The notes beneath the pieces are model-generated. The model was given only the letters and a program-made list of their open reading frames with translations, did not search any database and was not told the DNA's origin. The position numbers were made by a program, and so were the translations under genes. This document shows, one piece after another, positions 56,640 through 64,000 of a stretch of DNA of 64,000 nt. Numbering within the stretch: position 1 is the first letter of the stretch; each line of letters opens with the position of its first letter. This DNA is from Puccinia triticina (lineage: Eukaryota > Basidiomycota > Pucciniomycetes > Pucciniales > Pucciniaceae), in the NCBI RefSeq assembly GCF_026914185.1, contig NC_070565.1, forward strand, positions 62,001-126,000, given 5' to 3'.

Positions 56640-57839
56640 TCTTAAATCCACAAAATCCTACAGATTTAGATCTAAGTTTTCGGGTGTTTTCCTACAGAAT
56701 TACAACAAAAATATAGCGCACACAAACAAGCGAGTTGAAAATCCCCGAAGGCCCAAAGGCCCTATGGATGACCCTCCAGCTGTGCCGCAGCAACGAGCAA
56801 AAGTGGGCCGGTTGTTAGAGTAGTCCAGGAAGGCCCTAATCAAGTGATTAGTGGGCTCCCAGGGAGGGGGTAGGACGAAACCGGAGCCCCTGGGGGGACA
56901 ATCTGCTGCCAACCCACCCCATTTAAATAGGCAATCTGTGCTCCTGCCATGACAAGCACCAAGATTCCTCGTCACTCCTGTCGACCTTCCCACGTTTGGA
57001 ATCACCATGCTTACCGTATCCTCCGCAGCGCTGTGGTGGACAATCTGGTACACGCGTAGGATCAAGCTTTTTTGCCGCGCATGGCGCGCGCCGGAGGACG
57101 TCAAGATTTAAGGCATCAAGACCTCAAGTTTTATCCCTCAAGGCTTTCTCAAGTTTCAATGGCGCGGCGTGGCGCGCATCCTCAAGGCGTCTCAGGTTTC
57201 TCTTCCTTTCTTTCTTTCCTTTTGTTTCTGTTCTCCTGGTTCTATTTTTCCTTCATCATGTTTGTTAATTTCTTTTCTTATATGCGCGCCTTGGTTAGGT
57301 TTTGGATGAGGAGGGTTGGTTTTTGTCTTGTTTCATTTTGTTTTGTCTTGTGTCTGCGGTTTTGTTTGTTGTAGCGCGCGCGTGCGCGCTAGGTTGTGAT
57401 GAGATGTCTGCTACATGTCACCAACTCCAAGGTTTGAGTTCAGTTCGAACTCAGGCTTTGGAGCGGCATGGACCTACTCTGAACCGTATTTTTCAGTCTT
57501 CCATCAAAATCTTAAAGTCTATTATTCCTGGCGTCTTTCCGCCCGTATCCCGAGTATCACACGTCTTCAAAGTTTGTTTTACCCCGCAACGTCGATCTCT
57601 GCCAATTTTCTGGTTTAGATCACACCCCGCCGGCAGTATCCCCGGCTCTCTCCTCTCAACAAAAACCGCCGACGCGCATCTCCAGCCGTCGTAAAATCAA
57701 ACCTCACCCCACGCTTACACGAATCACTGCGCTCACTCAGGGCCAAGAATTACCGGAGGGCATACGCAAGCTACTCAATTTCTTTTCCATTCCCCTCCCT
57801 GAACTGCTGCCGGCCTAGCACCGGCCAGAGTTCCTCATC
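56640..57839. other. Intergenic region, no gene recognised
   Basis: Reading frames here (for example the Phe/Leu-rich frame at 57190-57370) reflect T-rich composition. Repeated GCGCGC and TGGCGCG words occur at 57080-57390. Confidence 0.4.
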
Positions 57840-57856
57840 GTTCATATCTTGGATGT

Positions 57857-58072
57857 TTGGGAAGCTCATGTGCAGTGGAGAGATTATTCTCCGCTGCTTC
57901 CAATGTGTGTAGCAGTAACCAGGGTAGATTTCTCCCTTCCACCTTGTCTCGCAGCGTCAGCAGCCTCATGTGGCTACGCAAAGCGGTGCCTCTTACAGGT
58001 GAATTCGAGGTGGCGGGAAAAAATTTGGCAGCCTTGGTTCCCTCAGCACAAAAAAATAGTTCTTTAATTTTC
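57857..58072 (+). pseudogene. hAT transposase C-terminal remnant
   Basis: The frame encodes SCAVERLFSAASNVCSSNQG, then RSVSSLMWLRKAVPLTGEFE, the end of a hAT dimerisation domain. The rest of the transposase is not found upstream. GTAACG-type repeats at 58090-58280 may be the subterminal repeats of the same dead element. Confidence 0.7.
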
Positions 58073-58089
58073 TCGTTACAAGTAGCCAG

Positions 58090-58280
58090 TAACAGCTGGT
58101 ATCAGTAGTAACGTAACAATTGAAAACCAGCTATTTCTGTTTCTAAAATAACGTAACAATGATATTTCCATGTGATCCAAAAGAAAATGAGAACGTACCA
58201 AGCCACCGTTACCAGTAACGGTAACGGTAACGGTGAAAATTCGTTACGTTTTTGTTACGGTACCCATTACCAGTGCCGTA
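58090..58280. repeat. GTAACG-type repeat cluster
   Basis: Many GTAACG, GTTACG and TAACGGTAACGG words in both orientations, suggesting subterminal transposase-binding repeats of the adjoining hAT remnant. Confidence 0.5.
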
Positions 58281-58803
58281 ACCACCCATCGTTGTATTGA
58301 AGCTTGCATACAAAATTGTGATCATGATGAACCAAACACAAAAATTCAACAGAGAGATAATGATGTGTTGACATTGAGTGACATATCATTTCACAACAAC
58401 TTCACCTCCAGTTAACCTTGTGTTGGGAAGAAAGTTGAACAAAGTTACAGTTGACATTGAACTCACATCATACCAAGCAACTGACAAAATGATGGTCTGG
58501 CACTCTCTAGAGTGTAAAACAGATGCCTCCCTGGTGAATATACAACAATTGAGCAAAGAAGTCATCAAGATGAAGATAGGAGGAATTGCAGGGGTAACCT
58601 CGATCCTTGCTAATCCTGGGAGTAAGCTTTGCATGTGGGCACTGCTCTCCACAGCAACCCAACACAGCTTACATAATTTGCATGTAGTTGCATACCACAT
58701 CAATTTAGCCTTCACTAATGTGGTTGCCAGCTTGGATTAGCTTACTGGAGGACATCCCATTGGCATCAGCTAAAATGCTTAATCTAGAGGGACAGGCTAA
58801 ACC
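58281..58803. other. Intergenic stretch with an unrecognised 120-codon ORF
   Basis: A frame at 58378-58740 (+) is open for 120 codons and contains AGVTSILANPGSKLCMWALL. I recognise no family. It may be transposon debris. Confidence 0.3.
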
Positions 58804-59243
58804 TTACTGGCAACGTTGTAACCGCTGCGCTTCGCTGCAGGAAGCGCAGTTTTAGCGAAGCGCAGCGGTGTTGCGCTTCCTAGCCAGACCAAAAAGCGGT
58901 AGCGCAAGCGCAGTTCCGCTGCGCTACCGCTTCACATAGCGGGCCGCGCTTTTTCGGCGGCGTGGAAAGTGAAAGTGAAGTGCAAAATGTGCGCTAGCGC
59001 TGCAAAAAAGCGCAGCGCGTTAGTGGCAAAAACCCGCTAAATACCGCGCTTTGGCGGTTTTCGCCCCAAAGCGCGCTGCAAAGAAGCTAAGCGCAGCACA
59101 CTAGGCCCCACTTTGGCCCCTGCGCCAACCACAAACTGGCCCCAAGCATGCCCATATAAGTACTAGTAATGGGATGTAGTACACATGTATACCTACGGGT
59201 CTTCAGTCGACTCACCCCCCCTTTTTTTTATTTTTTGCCCAAA

Positions 59244-62200
59244 ATGGCCAATCCTGAAGAATCCATTGAAGAAGTCCCGCAGACCCCTCCTAATATTATT
59301 GATGATCTTAACGATGTCCCTCAATCCACCCGCCGGGAGTCTTCTCGTCTTCGCACACCTATATCTCAACCTGGATTTGTAGCTACCCAAAGCGACTCTC
59401 GGCGTGCTCTCATTAATGTTCCAGCACCAAAGCCAGCCCGCAAAAAAACTGCCGCCACGAAAATTGTTTCCGTGGAAGAAGAAGAAGAAAGTGATGATTT
59501 GTCGGATGCCTCGATTGGCATAATACACGCAGGAAACACCTGCAAAGTCAGTTTGGATCCCGTTTCTTTCTCTCAATTTTCCTCTTAGTCTGTTGTCTGA
59601 TCTGATCATCTGCTTACTCCTTTTTGAATCAGTCGGGTTTGAAACAACATTCCAAACGCACCGGCAAGAACGTTGATGTTAATCTATCACAGGACTCAGA
59701 TGACAACAACAAACAAGTCACCAATAAAAAGCGTAAGGACAAGACCAAAGACAGAGACGGTTTTGATCATCCTCTTTTATACTTCTATGGACCTGGAGAG
59801 CCTCCAAACAAGGTTAGACTTGTTTCACCAATCTCTCCTTTAGTCTTCCTGAAAATAGACTTGTATTCAAATTTTACAATCACAGGACTCGAGCCCAAAT
59901 GCATATTTGTGTTGTTGGTGCCCCAATTTGTTCAAAGCCACCAGCCAATCAAACTATAATTTGAAGAGCCATTGCAACGGTTCATTCTACAAAGGATCTT
60001 TCCGACCTGCATGCCCTGGTTGTTTGAAAGCAATCAAAGCTAAATGCATGCTTCCCCCTTCAGCTGCCGACCTTGCTTCCACTGAGGCAAAAGAGAAGGA
60101 GCCATCCGCCGGAAACCTCATCGCTTGTACTTTGAAAGGTCGGTACAATAACAATACCCTGAACAAGTTGATAGTTATCTGGCTAGTTCGGCATTTGCTC
60201 CCATGGTTGTGTGTTGAAGACTTTCTTCTACGGGTTTGCTTCGATTACGCCGTTCACAATTTGCAACTCCACTCTTGTGTCTGGGTTGCTATGCAAGCCC
60301 ATGTCCTCTACCTGGAACAACAAAAGCAGGTTTTAAAGCTAATCAAGGTATATTTTCAAGTACTTGTGATCAAGCATAGTCAATCACAGCTCATTTTTTG
60401 GTTGAACTCTTGGTCAGGCATCTGAATCAAAGATTTCTCTTGTATCCGACGTTTGGACGACTAAAGGAAGCCACAAGGCCTTTGTCGGGATGGCTTGTTG
60501 CTACATCAACAAGGATTGGACATATGTATGCAAACATCTTGCCATCAAGTATGTTTCATGGCATCATAACGGTAAATACCTGGCATCTCCGTTTGCGAAT
60601 GTGCTGATTAAGCATGATCTCCACTCTAAGATAAGTTTTCACTTTAATTATCACTGTAACATCATCATCTTATCACGCAACCTGTTAATACATTTTTCCT
60701 TTCCATCTCCTTACATCCTTGCCCAGACCACTGACTCTGGCAGTAACAACTTCACAATGGCAAAAGCAGTCGCTGCGAAATTCCAAACATTTGATTTGAC
60801 TATGTGGGATGTCTCCCACAACCACCATCGCTGCATATGTCATGTTATTGCGTTAATCTTGGGTGCTGGACTGAAAGCGTTGAATATCTCCAAAGCCATG
60901 GTCAGACCAGAAAAGACTGACCAGTACTTCCCAATCCTTGATCCCATTGCCGAGGCCGATGAAACCCGAGCCGCAGATGACATCGTTGCGAATCATGGGG
61001 ATCTAACTGACAATGAAGAAATTGATCCTGACGATGCAGAGGCTGCATCACGCGAGCCAGGCTGGGAGTGGGACAGTGATGGCGAAGATATTGAGGAGGC
61101 AAAGTCAGGAATTGCATTCACTTTGAAAAAAGTAAGTTGACCACCGGCCAATCTTTCTCCGAGTCCAGTGCCAAATTTTGCTGACATCTGATCTGACCAC
61201 AAAACAGCTGGACTACATCTGCCGTCGAATCTCTTCCTCTCCTCAGAAGCAGGCTGAGTGGAAGTTTTGGGCCGACAAGCTTGAGTATAAAGGCCATGGT
61301 TTAATTGGTGGCTACGGAATACAATGGAACATCGCATACAACAGCCGTCAGCGGGCTTATGAGGGCAGACGGGTTACAGTGCCCCCCACGACTTCTCAAC
61401 TACCCCTACAGGGGGGTTCCAAATTTTGGAGATTTTTTTTCCAAAAAAAAAAATTAAAAGTGGGCTGATGCTGAGCTTTTTTTGGCCCATTTTTTGATGC
61501 AAATGTCACATTTCAACAACCTGACCTGGGAACATGCATGATAATATGCCAAAGTTATTGAAATTTTACTGGACCCGCTGCCAAGAGAGCAATGAAGAAA
61601 TATTTTTCACATTGCCGCATTCCATGGAGTGTACTGATGGATCTGGGAATTGTCAATGACTAAGGAGGTACATATTTACATAAATACCTACACCTGTATT
61701 ATGTATGTACATGGATATTATAGTCTCTAAATACATAATAAATAGTGTATAAGTCCATAGTACACTTCTGTAACCACATTCTATGGTCTTAAAACCAGCT
61801 GTTCCAAATTTTGCATCTGAAAAATATGAAACTTTTTCTTGAGGAATTGCACAGACTTCAAAGTTATATTTTTGAGTTCTCCTACTTCTGTAGGGCTCAA
61901 AAACGTATAGTTTACATGTGATACATGCCTTGTGACTTTGAACACATTGTTCAAAGTTCACTTTTTTTTTGCAGGCGCGGGGTAGTTGAGAAGTTGTGGG
62001 GGGCACTGTAGTTGTTTTTTTCTTGTCATGTTTTTTTTTTGGCTCGCCTCCGGCCTGATTTGACTTCCCCCACAGGTGATCAAGCAACTCTTGGAAAACA
62101 AGTCAGACTTGCATGCTGGGAAATCTGCCAACACTCATTTCTTTAAGTCCTACGAGTTGGATAAATACGAGTGGGAGCATGTCAATAACTTGAACCAAGT

Positions 62201-63178
62201 TTTAAAGGTCAGTTTTTTTCTTCGTACTCGCATGAAAGAGGAAGCTGTTGAATCATCTGACCACCTTTCTGATCAGGAATTCCTTGAAATAACAAAACGA
62301 GTCGAAGGCGATGGGCCCAAGCTGCCCATGGTCCTTTATGAATACGTCCGCTTACTTGACTCAATGGAAAGAAAGAAAATCAAGAATCTCTTGACACCGC
62401 TGAGGATAATGTTTGACCCCATGATCAAGATTCTCAAGAAGTATATTAACCTTGCCTTGAATTGCGATACCGTCATCCTAGCCACCTATCTTCATCCAGC
62501 ATGGCGGATGATGCTGTTTGCAAACCGCTTCTCATCTGAAACTTCCCGGATTACACAATTGGTCACCAATACATTTGACGATCGACTCCAGCTTCTTGAA
62601 TCTCTCAAACCTCAAACGCCTCCTTGCGAGCGAACTCAATCCAACCCCAACACCAATGCTACTTCCAATTCCGAATCCGATGGCAGGGAGTTTAACTACT
62701 ACCCAACCAATCCCGAGGCAAGTGAAGTCAACACTGAGATGGATAGGTACAACAACAGCGATCATCCTATGGATAAAAAAGGTGACTTGCTGGGTTGGTG
62801 GAAGGTAAGTTTTTCCATTTTCTATTTCTCTACATGTTATTTGTTACTGATCAGCCTCATTCCCCTGTGCCAGGTGCACGAAAAAGATTACCCTGTATTG
62901 GGATCTTTGGCAAGGGACTACCTTGCTTGCGCAGCCAGCTCAGCCAGTGTGGACGGACATTTTCTGCTGCCGCCGGTGTTTGCGCCACTGGTCGAACGGC
63001 ATTGGCGATTCAAACAATTGAACGCTGCATCAGCAGCCACATGTGGCTCAGGAACTCGGTTGAACTCAGTGGAGCCTCTGCCGACTGTCAAGACCTTATC
63101 AACCAAGCCAAGAAAAGCCCGAAGTTTGCTAAATACACAAAGGAATCCGTGCGAAAGTCTCAAGCTATCCGAACGTAA
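59244..63178 (+). pseudogene. hAT transposase gene, nine exons, inactivated
   Basis: Exons: 59244-59546, 59633-59812, 59886-60347, 60418-60630, 60727-61131, 61208-61372, 62076-62207, 62277-62804, 62874-63178. The acidic leader is followed by a BED-type finger (YLCCWCPNLF with a downstream SHCNG) and the RNase H-like core: SLVSDVWTTKGSHKAFVGM with a catalytic Asp, TTDSGSNNFTMAKAV with the second Asp, and CICHVIALIL. The C-terminal dimerisation domain starts at LGWWKVHEKDYPVLGSLARD. Three problems are visible: the donor after exon 4 reads ATAAGT instead of GTAAGT (60631); one base is missing at 62953/62954 in the SASVERTFS-type motif, which shifts the frame; and a MITE lengthens the exon 6-7 intron. 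All other joins are in phase. The protein would be about 897 residues if intact. Confidence 0.85.
61375..62010. mobile_element. MITE with TA target duplication inside a hAT intron
   Basis: Inverted termini CAGTGCCCCCCACGACTTCT (left) and AGAAGTTGTGGGGGGCACTG (right), each continuing into CAACTACCCC or its complement, are flanked by TA on both sides. This pattern fits Tc1/mariner- or pogo-type MITEs. The body is AT-rich and non-coding. Confidence 0.88.
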
Positions 63179-63498
63179 CCTCTCCCCTCCTCTGCTCCAT
63201 ATGCTTGTTTTCCAGTATTTTCTTTTCTGTCTGCTTGAAATAAAAAGCGGTATTTTCCGCTATGAAACCTGCTTATTTAGCGGGTAGCGCGCTTTCCGCC
63301 GCTATCCATAGCGCGCTTCCCGCTTTGCGAGCGCTAAATCAGCGCGCTAATAAACCAAAAAATACCCTCTGCCCGCCAGAAAGCGAAGCGGTAGCGGGCT
63401 TCCGCTATGCTGAAGCGAAGCGCAGTGCACCCAAAACCCGTTGCGCTTGCCGCTTCGCTGCGCTGTTCGCAGCAAAGTGGTTTCAACATTGTTACTGG

Positions 63499-64000
63499 CT
63501 GGTGAAAATTGATTCATCTTGATTTTTCACCAGCAAACAAGATTTAGCTGCCTCCTCTCAATCAAGCCGTTCATTAGGCAATGGGAAGTCAGGACCCTGA
63601 CACTGCAAGAAAAACTTGTGCAACTGATGCCAGTTGACATGCAAGATACCCCGGTGTAAACGCTGTTGTAGTGTTGATCAAAGACTTGACATTTTATTTT
63701 TGCACAGTGACTGTGCATCATGCACAGTGACTGTGCATCATGCACAGTGACTGTGCATTGAAGCTTGGTGAACAGAAGCCTTTGTTCAAGGATTCTGTTC
63801 ATTCATGGATCTCTTGCATGTTAAATGGTGTCAGTTGACCAAGTTTTTCTGGTAGTGTGGAAACATGGTATCCAAAGTTGACTTGCATAAAATCATAAAC
63901 TTCCAAGCTGAAAAAAATATGAACCAGTCAAACATTCAATGCAGAGCAATATTTCTGGAACACTACATGAAAAAATATCACTTAAAAGTTTCACAATTTT
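63499..64000. other. Flank of the hAT element with short repeats and a MITE end
   Basis: It contains the 20-bp repeat at 63701-63760 and, from about 63866 to the end, a left end of the TTCAAAGTTGA MITE family (CCAAAGTTGACTTGCATAAA) cut by the window edge. No gene is seen. Confidence 0.5.
63701..63760. repeat. Tandem repeat of a 20-bp palindromic unit, three copies
   Basis: TGCACAGTGACTGTGCATCA at 63701 and 63721, with a third copy at 63741 ending in TTG. Each unit contains the palindrome TGCACAGTGACTGTGCA. Confidence 0.92.

Larger units (their letters stand above)
58811..63491 (+). mobile_element. Nearly complete hAT transposon (4.7 kb) with 7-bp target duplication
   Basis: The left terminus CAACGTTGTAACCGCTGCGC pairs with the right terminus GCAAAGTGGTTTCAACATTG. 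TTACTGG flanks both sides (58804-58810, 63492-63498). Both subterminal zones (58820-59100, 63240-63480) are arrays of AGCGCAGCG and CGCTTCGCTGCG words. A nine-exon transposase lies between. A 636-bp MITE has inserted into one of its introns. Termini and target-site length match the non-autonomous elements at 16115-17180 and 32658-33124. Confidence 0.88.

Overview
This is a nuclear genome segment from a filamentous fungus, most likely a basidiomycete and plausibly a rust (Pucciniales). The reasons are genes dense in short GT-AG introns (about 60-126 nt, one possible 48-nt exception), basidiomycete-like protein families, and long transposon-packed stretches between small gene islands. The species cannot be fixed from sequence alone. 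Exon models were built by hand from reading frames, splice signals and family conservation; every multi-exon model listed as a CDS closes to a whole number of codons.

Layout. 0.8-11 kb is a gene island: an NPC1-type sterol transporter (+), the AP-2 beta-adaptin (-), and TIM21 (+), which shares a short divergent promoter with the adaptin. 11-24.9 kb is repeat-rich, with a 1.07 kb hAT-like non-autonomous element, several MITEs, an internally deleted hAT that keeps only its dimerisation domain, and a broken Helitron helicase. 25-31.5 kb is a second island: a CSC1/OSCA-type channel (-) divergent from an adaptin-binding p34/IRC6-like gene (+). 32.6-33.1 kb is a small hAT-like MITE. 35-40 kb is a third island: a histidine phosphatase (-), a broken ORF with a signal peptide and 18-residue repeats (+), and a KDM3-type JmjC demethylase (+) with a tandem exon duplication. 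40.8-50 kb holds a BED-finger hAT fragment cut by an LTR element, a retropepsin fragment, tRNA-like sequences and hairpin arrays. 51.3-53.9 kb is a SulP anion transporter (-). 54.2-56.2 kb is a large foldback element with a central palindrome array and a nested MITE. 57.8-63.5 kb holds a hAT remnant and a nearly complete hAT transposon (4.7 kb, 9 exons) disabled by several lesions and carrying a MITE inside an intron.

How the genes work together. AP-2 beta and the p34-like adaptin chaperone belong to one pathway, clathrin adaptor assembly and endocytosis. NPC1, CSC1 and SulP are membrane transport proteins; TIM21 serves mitochondrial import and KDM3 chromatin. This is ordinary eukaryotic gene neighbourhood, not an operon. 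The mobile fraction is more unusual: three elements share CAAC-type termini, 7-bp target duplications and GC-rich subterminal repeat arrays, which links non-autonomous copies to a transposase-bearing relative in the same window.
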